Below are positions 26,620 to 34,967 of a DNA stretch of 64,000 nt, one piece after another; position 1 is the first letter of the stretch; every line of letters starts with the position of its first letter. Below the pieces are notes generated by a model that was not told the origin of the DNA, searched no databases, and was given only the letters and a program-made list of their open reading frames with translations. A program made the translations under genes and the position numbers. This DNA is from Pedobacter alluvionis (GTDB taxonomy: Bacteria; Bacteroidota; Bacteroidia; Sphingobacteriales; Sphingobacteriaceae), in contig NZ_RCCK01000012.1 of assembly GCF_003664035.1 (NCBI RefSeq), forward strand, positions 186,001 through 250,000, read 5' to 3'.

Positions 26620-27648
26620 TTATTTATTTTCGTTTTGATCAACCAAATCTACTTTATTTTCCTCATCATCCTCTTGCCCGAACTTAGTTAACACTTCAGC
26701 AGCTTCTATACCTGCATCGTTTAAAAACCGGCTAAAAGCAGCTGTAAAACCATGTGTAACGTATACTTTTTCTGCGCCTGTTGCAGTAATAGCTTCCATT
26801 AGGCCGGGCCAGTCTGCATGGTCGCTCAGCGCAAAGCCTGCATCGGCACTTTGCCAACGGCGATGCGCCCGAACTTGCATCCAGCCGGAACATATACCAG
26901 TAACCGGGTGGGTTAAGTTTTTAATCCAGCGGCTATCCCGCATGGCAGGCGGTACAATTACAATTCCTTTCTGTAATTCATCTTTAGTGGTTTCAGGAGT
27001 AATTCGGATAGTTTTGGGAAGATTTACACCTGCATCAATAATTACTTCATTCAGGTTAGCAATACTGTTATGTACATAAATAGGGATATCACCAGCCAGG
27101 TTTTTAATTAAACGTTGTGCTTTGCCCAAACTATAGGCAATTAATACACTTGTTTTTTGTTGTGTAATATTATCACTTATCCAGCTCCTGATGCCATTAA
27201 AAACAATTTCCTGCTTTTGCCATTTGTAAACAGGTAAGCCAAAAGTACTTTCAGAAACAAAAGAATGGCATTTTACAGGCTCGAAAGGCGTGGTAATGCC
27301 GTCATCTTCAATTTTATAATCACCAGAGATAACACAAATTTCATCTTTATATTCGAGCCGTACCTGTGCCGATCCAATAATGTGCCCTGCAGGGAAAAAT
27401 GAAATATTCACGCCATTACGGGTAATGCTTTCTCCATATTCCAATGTTTCTACATTTAAATCTTCGCTGATCCTGCGTTTGATGATAGGCTTTGTTAAAG
27501 TATGGCAGAGATAGTATTTATTTCCAAAACGAACATGATCACTATGCCCATGTGTGGTTACTGCATAATCTACAGGCCACCAAGGGTCTACATAAAAATT
27601 GCCTTGCTTACAGTAAATCCCTCTTTTGGTAAATTCTATTAGTGCCAT
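26620..27648 (-). CDS. Ligase-associated DNA damage response exonuclease (beta-CASP)
   Basis: 342-residue metallo-beta-lactamase/beta-CASP nuclease of the SNM1/Pso2-like type. The zinc motif HGHSDH is at 33-38; FPAGHIIGSAQVRLE and ISGDYKIEDDG follow, and the C-terminal part has FALSDHADW and VYVTHGF. It processes DNA ends, probably for the ligase encoded two bases downstream. It is the first gene of the repair set and is divergent from the SatD gene, with three palindromes in between that could control both. Confidence 0.93.
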   Translation of the reverse strand: MALIEFTKRGIYCKQGNFYVDPWWPVDYAVTTHGHSDHVRFGNKYYLCHTLTKPIIKRRISEDLNVETLEYGESITRNGVNISFFPAGHIIGSAQVRLEYKDEICVISGDYKIEDDGITTPFEPVKCHSFVSESTFGLPVYKWQKQEIVFNGIRSWISDNITQQKTSVLIAYSLGKAQRLIKNLAGDIPIYVHNSIANLNEVIIDAGVNLPKTIRITPETTKDELQKGIVIVPPAMRDSRWIKNLTHPVTGICSGWMQVRAHRRWQSADAGFALSDHADWPGLMEAITATGAEKVYVTHGFTAAFSRFLNDAGIEAAEVLTKFGQEDDEENKVDLVDQNENK

Positions 27649-27687
27649 AGCTAGTAAACAATAAATTTATTGATTAGTTTTAAATTA

Positions 27688-27765
27688 ATATCGGCTAAAA
27701 ACCCGATAATTTAAAATATCGGCTAATTACCAGATAAATTGAAATATCGGCTAATTAGCCGATAT
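27688..27765. promoter_or_regulatory. Three phased palindromic operators between repair operon and satD
   Basis: Three copies of a palindrome start at 27688, 27716 and 27744, exactly 28 bases apart. The third is perfect (core TATCGGCTAATTAGCCGATA); the others are TATCGGCTAAAAACCCGATA and TATCGGCTAATTACCAGATA. They lie in the 155-base region between the divergent exonuclease and satD genes, with a half-site-like TCGATATT just before the satD start. Confidence 0.8.
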
Positions 27766-27803
27766 TATTTTTGAAATATGAATAATATATTCGATATTGT
27801 AGT

Positions 27804-28415
27804 ATGATTTGTATTGTAACAGGTGATATTGTAGGTTCGAGAAAGATTAAAAACAGCTGGTTGTTGAGCTTAAAAACAGCGTTAAAAGCAACTTCAGGCC
27901 AACATGGCAAGTGGGAAATCTTTCGTGGGGATAGTTTTCAGGTTGAGGTTGAGCCGGAAAATGCAATTAAGGTGGCTGCTTATTTAAAAGCATGTATAAG
28001 GGTAAATAAACCTGCCGACGTAAGGATGGGCATTGGTATTGGCGGGATAAAAAATAAGCGTAAAAAGCTTTCCGAATCAAGTGGAGATGCCTTTATCAAC
28101 TCGGGGGCAGCCTTTGATAGTTTAAAGCAGGCTAAAACCAACTTAGCCATTAAAACGGATTTTCCTGATTTTGATGAAGAAATTAATATCATAATTAAAC
28201 TGTCGTTAATTGCCATGGATAGCTGGGGGATAGTAGCCGCAGAAATGGTAAAACTTGCGCTGGAAAATGAAAACCTGTTACAAAGCGAACTTGCAGCCAT
28301 TTCAGGCAGAACGCAATCTTCGGTAAGCGAAGCGCTAAAACGCGCACATTATACCGAAATAATGGAAATGGACAGGCTTTACCGTAAAAAATTGAACCAG
28401 ACGATTTTGAAATAA
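27804..28415 (+). CDS. SatD-family protein with C-terminal helix-turn-helix
   Basis: 203 residues. The N-terminal half (CIVTGDIVGSRKIKN, FRGDSFQVE, VRMGIGIG) has the look of a nucleotide-cyclase-like/SatD fold; the C-terminal part (about 155-200) has a helix-turn-helix, SELAAISGRTQSSVSEALKR. SatD is named from the Streptococcus mutans sat (secretion and acid tolerance) operon; its biochemical role is not clear. The HTH and the three palindromes directly upstream suggest autoregulation (inference). The stop codon overlaps the ATG of the DUF3307 gene (TAATG). Confidence 0.8.
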   Translation: MICIVTGDIVGSRKIKNSWLLSLKTALKATSGQHGKWEIFRGDSFQVEVEPENAIKVAAYLKACIRVNKPADVRMGIGIGGIKNKRKKLSESSGDAFINSGAAFDSLKQAKTNLAIKTDFPDFDEEINIIIKLSLIAMDSWGIVAAEMVKLALENENLLQSELAAISGRTQSSVSEALKRAHYTEIMEMDRLYRKKLNQTILK

Positions 28416-29125
28416 TGGATATCTATTTAATCAAACTTATTATTGCCCACTTAATCGGTGATTTCTTTTTGCAGCCAAATACCTGGGTAAAAGATAAAGA
28501 GAGCAGAAAATTAAAATCAACCAAGCTCTATTTACATGTAATGATACATGTGGCTCTGATATTTGTTATTTTTTTAAGTTTTGATGTTTGGAAAACGGCT
28601 TTAACAATAGGTATCATCCATTTGATCATTGATGCGTTAAAATCCATATTTCAGACCCATAAAAATACCCGTCTACTATTTTTTGCTGATCAGGTTTTGC
28701 ACCTTAGCTCGATTGTGGCCGTGTGGCATCTTTTCTATAAAGGAAGCCTGGATATTGGTTTTTTAAACGATCCACATACCTGGGTGTTAATTTCAGGTGC
28801 TTTGTTTTTAACCATGCCTACATCGATTGTAATGAAGGTGATCATTGCTAAATGGATCCCGGACAATCAGCCCGACAGCCCAAAATCATTAGAGAATGCA
28901 GGTAAATACATTGGGATATTGGAAAGGACATTGATTTTTCTGTTTATACTTACCAATCATTTTGAGGCTGTTGGTTTTTTACTTGCCGCAAAATCGATAT
29001 TCAGGTTTGGCGACCTAAAAGAAAAACACGATCTGAAACTAACCGAATACGTACTGATCGGAACTTTGTTAAGTTTCGGGATAGCTATTGTAACCGCTAT
29101 GCTTACCCAAAGTTTTATCGCATAA
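28415..29125 (+). CDS. DUF3307 family membrane protein
   Basis: 236 residues with about six hydrophobic segments. The N-terminal LIIAHLIGDFFLQPNTWVKDK matches the DUF3307 family; further on are HVMIHVALIFVIF, GIIHLIIDALK and several helices to the C-terminus. His and Asp residues inside the first two helices (HLIGDF, HLIID) recall a buried polar site. It is translationally coupled to the SatD-family gene, an association I recall for other bacteria. Function unknown. Confidence 0.82.
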   Translation: MDIYLIKLIIAHLIGDFFLQPNTWVKDKESRKLKSTKLYLHVMIHVALIFVIFLSFDVWKTALTIGIIHLIIDALKSIFQTHKNTRLLFFADQVLHLSSIVAVWHLFYKGSLDIGFLNDPHTWVLISGALFLTMPTSIVMKVIIAKWIPDNQPDSPKSLENAGKYIGILERTLIFLFILTNHFEAVGFLLAAKSIFRFGDLKEKHDLKLTEYVLIGTLLSFGIAIVTAMLTQSFIA

Positions 29126-29154
29126 AAAAAAGCAGCCCGAAAGCTGCTTTTTAA
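29124..29154. terminator. Bidirectional terminator between DUF3307 gene and S9 peptidase gene
   Basis: AAAAAGCAGC and GCTGCTTTTT form a perfect stem with a short CCGAAA loop; both strands show T runs. It serves the convergent genes ending at 29125 and 29161. Confidence 0.88.
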
Positions 29155-29160
29155 AATTTT

Positions 29161-31329
29161 CTATCTTGCTCCCGGAGGGCAGTTTTCTTTTAAAAACTTG
29201 GTGTAGGTTAACGATAAATGTTCGCTTGTTCCTTCACCTTCTGAGATACTGTGTGTACGGTTAGGATAGCTCATCAGTTGAAAAACCTTTTTGTTTTTAA
29301 TCAGTTCATTGATCAACATTTCGGCATTCTGATAGTGTACATTATCATCGCCGGTACCATGGATATACAATAAATTTCCCTTTAAGTTTTTAGCATAAGT
29401 AACAGGAGAACCTTTAATATACGCCTCTTTACTTGGGAGAGGGGTACCCATATAGCGCTCCTGATAAATATTATCGTAGGTTAATTGATTACCAACCGCT
29501 GCAATTGCAATACCTGTTTTGTAAATTTCTGGATATTGGAACATTAGATTTAAGGTAGATGAACCGCCGCCGCTCCAGCCCCAAACGGCTACACGGTCTT
29601 TATCCATAAAAGCGTTAGTCGCCAATAGTTTTTTAGCTGCCATGGCCTGGTCGCGGATATTAAGCACGCCGATGTTTTTATAAATACTTTTACGCCAAGT
29701 GCTTCCCTTTGGTACAGGGGCACCTCTATTATCCATTGAAATATAGATATAACCATCTTTGGCCATGTCGCCAGCATATAAGAAGTTTCTTCCTGCGCCA
29801 TAAGTATCCGCTGCTGTAGGAGAAGCAGGTTCACCATAGACATAAAATACAACCGGGTATTTTTTAGCAGGATTAAAATTATCAGGTTTTTTCATCCATC
29901 CGTCCATTTCAATGCCATCTTCGGTGGTTACTTTGAAAAATTCAACTTTGTTTTTAGCAGCTTCCTGTTTTGATAATTGGGTAGTTATGCTTCCATCCAT
30001 CGTAAATGGATTCCCGGTAGTAAAATTCATCCACTCGGTAATTGGCCTTACGATTGAACTGTTATACGTATGACGGGCAAAAGCTGCATTTGGAGAAATA
30101 TCATAATTATGTGTTCCTGGTAAAACAGAAGGGGTAACCTGCTCTAATTTTCCCTTGCCATCTAACTTCGTTTTAAAAAGATATTTCTGAGTGGCATTTG
30201 TTGGTGAAGCAAGGAAATAAACCATATTGTTTTTTACATCAATCAACTTCACATCAATTACATCATAGTTACCTTTTGTAACCAATGTTTCTTTTTTTCC
30301 ATCAATACTGATTCTATACAAATGGTTCCAACCGTCTTTGTCTGATACGATGGTAAATTCTTTATTGTCGTTTAACCATTTCCATTCATCCTGTGCATCA
30401 ATCCAGGCTTTTGCCTTTTCAGTATAAACCGCTTTTGCATCTCCGGTACTGGCATTGCAGATAAACACTTTACTTTCGTTCTGCTCACGGTTAAGCTGTT
30501 GTAAAATAATGTTGTTACTGTTTGGCACCCACTGCATCCGTGGAATGTAATGCTGGATATTATCGCCCGGAACGTTTAACCAGTTTGTTTTCGCAGTGGC
30601 GATATCAACTATGCCAACTTTACAAGCAGATGGATTTTCGCCCACTTTTGGATACTCAACCGGAATAGTATACGGATAAATCGAATCAGTATTGTTGATC
30701 ATCAAAAAGTTTTTGATCTTGGTCGCATCAATCTGCCAATAAGCAATAGATTTCCCATCCGGACTCCACCTAAAACCATCACGGCAATCAAATTCCTCTT
30801 CATAAACCCAATCAAAAGTACCATTGATCATGCGGTCTGCGCCATCAGTGGTTAAGGCTTTAGCGCCAGTTCCGTCAATATTTTCTACATATAAATTGTG
30901 TTTGCTTACATAAGCTACTTTACTTCCATCGGGCGATAATTTTGCAAACATTAAAGATGATGCAGGTTTATCTTTTCCAATCTGGGTAATCTTGTTAGCG
31001 GTTAAATCTGCCAGCCAATAATCGCCACGGGTATCATAACGCCAAACTTTTTTACTGTTGGTGTAAATTAATGCTTTTGTACCATCATCCGACAATTGGA
31101 AACTTCTTACCGCAATGGCATTACCTTTTCCTGCTGGTGTTAATAACGTTCTGGAAATAATTGTTTTTTTGTCGCTTTTAGGGAGGGTAACCGAAATAAT
31201 TTCTCCGCTTGCAATCTGGTAGTAGGAGTTACCATCTTTTGCCCAGTTGATACTTTGGGCTTTTGCATCAATTAGCGTACATATTGCCATGCAGGCAATT
31301 GATAATCTGAGTAATAAGTTTTTAATCAT
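29161..31329 (-). CDS. Dipeptidyl-peptidase IV-like S9 peptidase
   Basis: 722 residues. Signal peptide (1-24, ending IDAKAQ), eight-bladed DPP IV N-terminal propeller (about 30-470) including the EEFDCRDGF segment (double-Glu substrate site DWVYEEE), and an alpha/beta hydrolase domain (about 480-722). The catalytic triad is visible: Ser586 in GWSGGG, Asp661 or 662 in GTGDDNVH and His693 in NRTHS. It removes X-Pro or similar dipeptides from peptides in the periplasm. The last segment carries a Cys-Pro-Pro tail. Confidence 0.94.
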   Translation of the reverse strand: MIKNLLLRLSIACMAICTLIDAKAQSINWAKDGNSYYQIASGEIISVTLPKSDKKTIISRTLLTPAGKGNAIAVRSFQLSDDGTKALIYTNSKKVWRYDTRGDYWLADLTANKITQIGKDKPASSLMFAKLSPDGSKVAYVSKHNLYVENIDGTGAKALTTDGADRMINGTFDWVYEEEFDCRDGFRWSPDGKSIAYWQIDATKIKNFLMINNTDSIYPYTIPVEYPKVGENPSACKVGIVDIATAKTNWLNVPGDNIQHYIPRMQWVPNSNNIILQQLNREQNESKVFICNASTGDAKAVYTEKAKAWIDAQDEWKWLNDNKEFTIVSDKDGWNHLYRISIDGKKETLVTKGNYDVIDVKLIDVKNNMVYFLASPTNATQKYLFKTKLDGKGKLEQVTPSVLPGTHNYDISPNAAFARHTYNSSIVRPITEWMNFTTGNPFTMDGSITTQLSKQEAAKNKVEFFKVTTEDGIEMDGWMKKPDNFNPAKKYPVVFYVYGEPASPTAADTYGAGRNFLYAGDMAKDGYIYISMDNRGAPVPKGSTWRKSIYKNIGVLNIRDQAMAAKKLLATNAFMDKDRVAVWGWSGGGSSTLNLMFQYPEIYKTGIAIAAVGNQLTYDNIYQERYMGTPLPSKEAYIKGSPVTYAKNLKGNLLYIHGTGDDNVHYQNAEMLINELIKNKKVFQLMSYPNRTHSISEGEGTSEHLSLTYTKFLKENCPPGAR

Positions 31330-31346
31330 ATATAATTTTGGGGCAT

Positions 31347-31403
31347 AAAAAAAGCTTTTTAACTTTTCGGCTAATTTAAATAAAAAGCCGGCAGTTAAAA
31401 AGC
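31347..31403 (-). terminator. Terminator of the secreted-protein gene
   Basis: On the minus strand GCTTTTTAACT and AGTTAAAAAGC pair, with an inner CGGCT/AGCCG stem, and are followed by a run of seven T. Confidence 0.8.
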
Positions 31404-31427
31404 CGTAAATTATCTGGAATTGGTTAA

Positions 31428-32075
31428 TTATTCACCACCACCTTGCATGGCTTTCAATTCTTCCATAGTTACTACTTCGTAACCGGCAGGAATTTCAGTG
31501 CTAATGGCTCCAACTTTGGCTTCAGAAAGAGATTTTAGTACCAGATCTGAATTTACTCCATTAATTAACGCAGAATATTTTACAGGAAGTGCACCTAAGC
31601 CTTTAAAAAAACCACCATTGGTAACTGAAGCAATATCAATATCTTTTGTTGCCCATAATTCATGAACTGCACCTTTGTCATCTTTATAGGTATATTTTTC
31701 AGCACTTAATCCAGCAATTGTTTGTTTTTCACCAGTTGCTTTATAATCAGAATATTTTGGCAATAAAGCTTCCTGTGCTTCTGTTTCTGCTTTGCTCACC
31801 TTTACTGCAAACTGTTTTTGAGCTACAGGAACGTCAATTAATAATAATCCGGTTTTATCTGCCGTATTTGAAATAATGTTAACCATGGCAGGCCCATTTT
31901 CAATTTCTATTTTAGTTAAGTTGCCGTTAAATTTAGTTTTAACGTCGGTTGTTGCGCCATTAGCGGTTACAGCAAATACCAAAGTACCTTCAGCAATTTT
32001 CTTTTGTGCATGAGCAATTATAGCAGTACTTACTAAGATTAAAGCTACAACACTAGTTTTGATTGATTTGAACAT
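31428..32075 (-). CDS. Secreted protein of DUF4412-like type
   Basis: 215 residues. A signal peptide (1-23, ending IIAHAQ) precedes a beta-rich domain with EGTLVFAVTANG, KTGLLLIDVP and AEKYTYKDDKGAVHELWATKDI, the last resembling the DUF4412 pattern in which a protein of the envelope shows a K(Y/W)xx-E-xW signature. Ends in a Gly-rich tail (MQGGGE). Periplasmic or surface protein of unknown function; alone between enoyl-CoA hydratase and the S9 peptidase. Confidence 0.6.
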   Translation of the reverse strand: MFKSIKTSVVALILVSTAIIAHAQKKIAEGTLVFAVTANGATTDVKTKFNGNLTKIEIENGPAMVNIISNTADKTGLLLIDVPVAQKQFAVKVSKAETEAQEALLPKYSDYKATGEKQTIAGLSAEKYTYKDDKGAVHELWATKDIDIASVTNGGFFKGLGALPVKYSALINGVNSDLVLKSLSEAKVGAISTEIPAGYEVVTMEELKAMQGGGE

Positions 32076-32098
32076 GTTTTTATTTTAGTTTAAGTTAT

Positions 32099-32875
32099 TT
32101 ACCAATTAATTTTTTCTTTTTTCAAAAATGAAGAAATCCCCTTTTTAAAATCCTCACTTTCTCTTACACGGGCATTGATCTGTACCGCAATCTCCAAACT
32201 CTTTTCTAAGTGTGGATTAACAGTTTGGTTAATCAATTGTTTCGTAATCATTAATGAATTACCTGAACTCTCCTTGCACAAACTTAGTGCAAATTCTCCC
32301 GTTTTTTGACGAATATCGGATGAATTTGTTACAAAATTTATCAAATTATATTTTAATGCCTGCTCTGCAGAGAAAGTTTTTCCAGTTAGTAAAATTTCCT
32401 TGATGATGGATTCGCTCACCTTTTGTTTTAAAAAACAGGAAACTATAGCGGGTACAAAACCAATTTTCACTTCAGTATAACCAAAATTACTTTCAGGAGT
32501 AGCAAAAATAATATCACAGATGGTCGCTAAACCACAGCCACCAGCAATGGCATGACCTTCAACCTGAGCAATAACCACCTTTGTTAAGTAATAAATAGTG
32601 GTAAATAGTTTTTTTAAATGATTAGAATCGGCTACGTTTTCTTCAAATGTATTGTGCTGTAATTGCTGAAGATATGCTAAATCGGCTCCAGCACTAAATG
32701 CATCACCATTTGCATTTAATATGACCACTTTTACCTGATCATCTTCTGATGCCCTTATAAATGCGGTAGTTAATTCAGCGATAAGTTGAGGGTTTAACGC
32801 ATTTCTCTTTTCGGGCCGGTTGATTGTTATTGTTGCTATTCTTTCAGCAACCTGATATAAAACCAGATTTTCCAT
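32099..32875 (-). CDS. Enoyl-CoA hydratase/isomerase family protein
   Basis: 258-residue crotonase-fold enzyme. Oxyanion-hole segments are SAGADLAYL (near 62-70) and GHAIAGGCGLA (about 107-117). It lacks an obvious second catalytic Glu in the usual GCGLALACD(E) position (here CDIIFATPESNFG contains Glu), so it might be a hydratase, isomerase or a methylglutaconyl-CoA hydratase; the substrate is not clear. Starts two bases after comEC ends, so it is in that transcript. Confidence 0.88.
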   Translation of the reverse strand: MENLVLYQVAERIATITINRPEKRNALNPQLIAELTTAFIRASEDDQVKVVILNANGDAFSAGADLAYLQQLQHNTFEENVADSNHLKKLFTTIYYLTKVVIAQVEGHAIAGGCGLATICDIIFATPESNFGYTEVKIGFVPAIVSCFLKQKVSESIIKEILLTGKTFSAEQALKYNLINFVTNSSDIRQKTGEFALSLCKESSGNSLMITKQLINQTVNPHLEKSLEIAVQINARVRESEDFKKGISSFLKKEKINW

Positions 32876-32876
32876 G

Positions 32877-34964
32877 TTATTGGCTTAGTTGCACCAAATA
32901 TGCTTTATTTTTCTTTAAAACATGTACATCTTTATCATTATTCTCCATGTGCTTCTTTAGGATCTGAATTTTATAATCCTTATTAGAGGCATCGATTATT
33001 GCAGTTTTATATTTTACATCAACATCCATTTTTGCTAAATTAAATTTAGTATTCCCGCTTAACCAGATACTTGAAAAAATAGCATTTCCATTTATCTTTT
33101 TGTTGTTCAGATTTTCGTCAATCAAAAGTATCCTATATTGAAAAAAGGCAATCTGGTTGTTCTTTAATATAAATTGTCCCAAAACGGTGTCTTTCTTGAA
33201 ATTAATAAAATATATCTTCTTTAATTGTAATTGGGCTAATGCTGGTTGAATAGAGAAGACATAGTTTTTATCTTCACTATTTAAATCTGAAATTAAAACA
33301 GCTTCTTTTCCATTAATAAACGCAGCCGCATAATTTTTTCTTAGGGAAAAGAAAATGATTTTTCTCTGGTGAAAAACCTTTAGATCATCGCGCACAATCA
33401 AAAGTTGATAACAAACAAATAGAAATAAAGAAGAGAATAAAAGTTGTTTGTTAAATTTTGTCAATGCATAAATAAACAATCCTAGCGAAAGGCTCAACAA
33501 GGCAAATTCATGCAGATTAATCCATATTGATGAAAAGCTGGCATAAGGCAAACTGGCAATCCATTTTAATACAGCATTCGTAAAATTTATGATCCATTCA
33601 AAAATCGGCGCCAGAAACCCGAATGATGGAATTAATACTAAAATCCCCAAATACATCATTAATATTAATGGGATGGTGATGAAAAGATTAGCAAAGAGAA
33701 AGTAAAATGGAAACTGATGAAAATAGTAAATACTTAATGGAAACGTGACTATTTGTGCCGCTAAAGACATGGATGTGAAACTCCATAACTTATCTATCCA
33801 ATTATGTTCAGTATAAAGAAGGTTGTAGATTTTGGGTTGAAGATAAATTAGTCCAAATACGGCCAGGTAGGAGAGTTGAAATCCAACATCCCAGATTAAA
33901 AAAGGATTGTAAACGAGTTGACAAAATGCGGAAAAGGCTAAAACATTATAACTATTGGTTTTCTTAGATAAAACTTTAGCCGTTATTAAAATACTGATCA
34001 TGATAGCTGAGCGAACAACAGAAGGCGATAATCCGGTTAACAAAGCATATCCCCAAATCAAAGTACAGAGGAGTAGTAGTTTAACTATTCTTAATGCCCT
34101 ATTCTTATTCAAAAAGAAGAACATAAAATCTAAAACAACATAGATAATAGCTACATGCGCTCCTGATACCGATAAAGCATGAATGGTTCCTGTTTTGGAA
34201 TAGGCCGATAAAGTTTCTTTACTTAAATCGGCACGGTAACCTAAAATAAGGGTAGAGGCCACAGTAAAAGCTTCGTCACTTTTAATTAATTTTCTGTATT
34301 TTGCTACTTGCTTTTCTCTTAAGTTTAAGGCCATCTTTATGATCGGATTACCAACATTATTTTTGGTGCTAACGATATGGTTCTGATCTATAAATGCCTG
34401 ATGATAAATATTTTGACTGCCTAGCCAGGCTTTAAATTCAAATTCTGCAGGATTATATGGCGGTTCCACTTCGGTATGGCTAACCGAAATCATCATTTCA
34501 TCTCCATACTTTAGTTGGATAGGTTTAAGGCTATCTAATTTTACGGTAAGCAGCATTTGTCCTGATAAGCTGATCTGTTTATCTTTTTGATATCCAGATC
34601 TTACCTTTGCTTTAAAGCGCACAATATTGCCATTTTGCTGAGGCTCATTGTTAACCCAAACTTTTAAATAATTGCAATTGGTTTTTGCAAAGTAACTTTG
34701 GTTTAAACTTTCGTTATTAAACAGGCAAAACAAACTACCAAGGTTGAAAAAAAGTATGTAAATCAAAATACCAACTGCACCTTTGTAACGATAGATATTG
34801 AATCTTTTATAAGTAACGTTTAAAAATAGAATGCTCAGTAAAACAACAACTAGCGTTAAGGTCAACCATTTAATATATGCTAAGGCCGGGAAGAAATAAA
34901 AAATAGAGATGCCCAAAATAAAAGGAAACAAGATCCTGACAAAAATATACTCGGTCTTAAACAT
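32877..34964 (-). CDS. comEC: ComEC/Rec2 family DNA-uptake channel
   Basis: 695-residue inner-membrane protein. N-terminal hydrophobic segments and a DUF4131-like OB domain (about 60-200), then the Competence domain with many helices (about 235-510), including HALSVSGAHVAIIY and LTGLSPSVVRSAIM. The C-terminal 180 residues have the length of the metallo-beta-lactamase domain, but its HxHxDH motif is not visible, so that nuclease-like part appears degenerate. ComEC moves single-stranded DNA into the cytosol during transformation. It follows the HHH/barrel gene by three bases. Confidence 0.9.
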   Translation of the reverse strand: MFKTEYIFVRILFPFILGISIFYFFPALAYIKWLTLTLVVVLLSILFLNVTYKRFNIYRYKGAVGILIYILFFNLGSLFCLFNNESLNQSYFAKTNCNYLKVWVNNEPQQNGNIVRFKAKVRSGYQKDKQISLSGQMLLTVKLDSLKPIQLKYGDEMMISVSHTEVEPPYNPAEFEFKAWLGSQNIYHQAFIDQNHIVSTKNNVGNPIIKMALNLREKQVAKYRKLIKSDEAFTVASTLILGYRADLSKETLSAYSKTGTIHALSVSGAHVAIIYVVLDFMFFFLNKNRALRIVKLLLLCTLIWGYALLTGLSPSVVRSAIMISILITAKVLSKKTNSYNVLAFSAFCQLVYNPFLIWDVGFQLSYLAVFGLIYLQPKIYNLLYTEHNWIDKLWSFTSMSLAAQIVTFPLSIYYFHQFPFYFLFANLFITIPLILMMYLGILVLIPSFGFLAPIFEWIINFTNAVLKWIASLPYASFSSIWINLHEFALLSLSLGLFIYALTKFNKQLLFSSLFLFVCYQLLIVRDDLKVFHQRKIIFFSLRKNYAAAFINGKEAVLISDLNSEDKNYVFSIQPALAQLQLKKIYFINFKKDTVLGQFILKNNQIAFFQYRILLIDENLNNKKINGNAIFSSIWLSGNTKFNLAKMDVDVKYKTAIIDASNKDYKIQILKKHMENNDKDVHVLKKNKAYLVQLSQ

Positions 34965-34967
34965 TGT

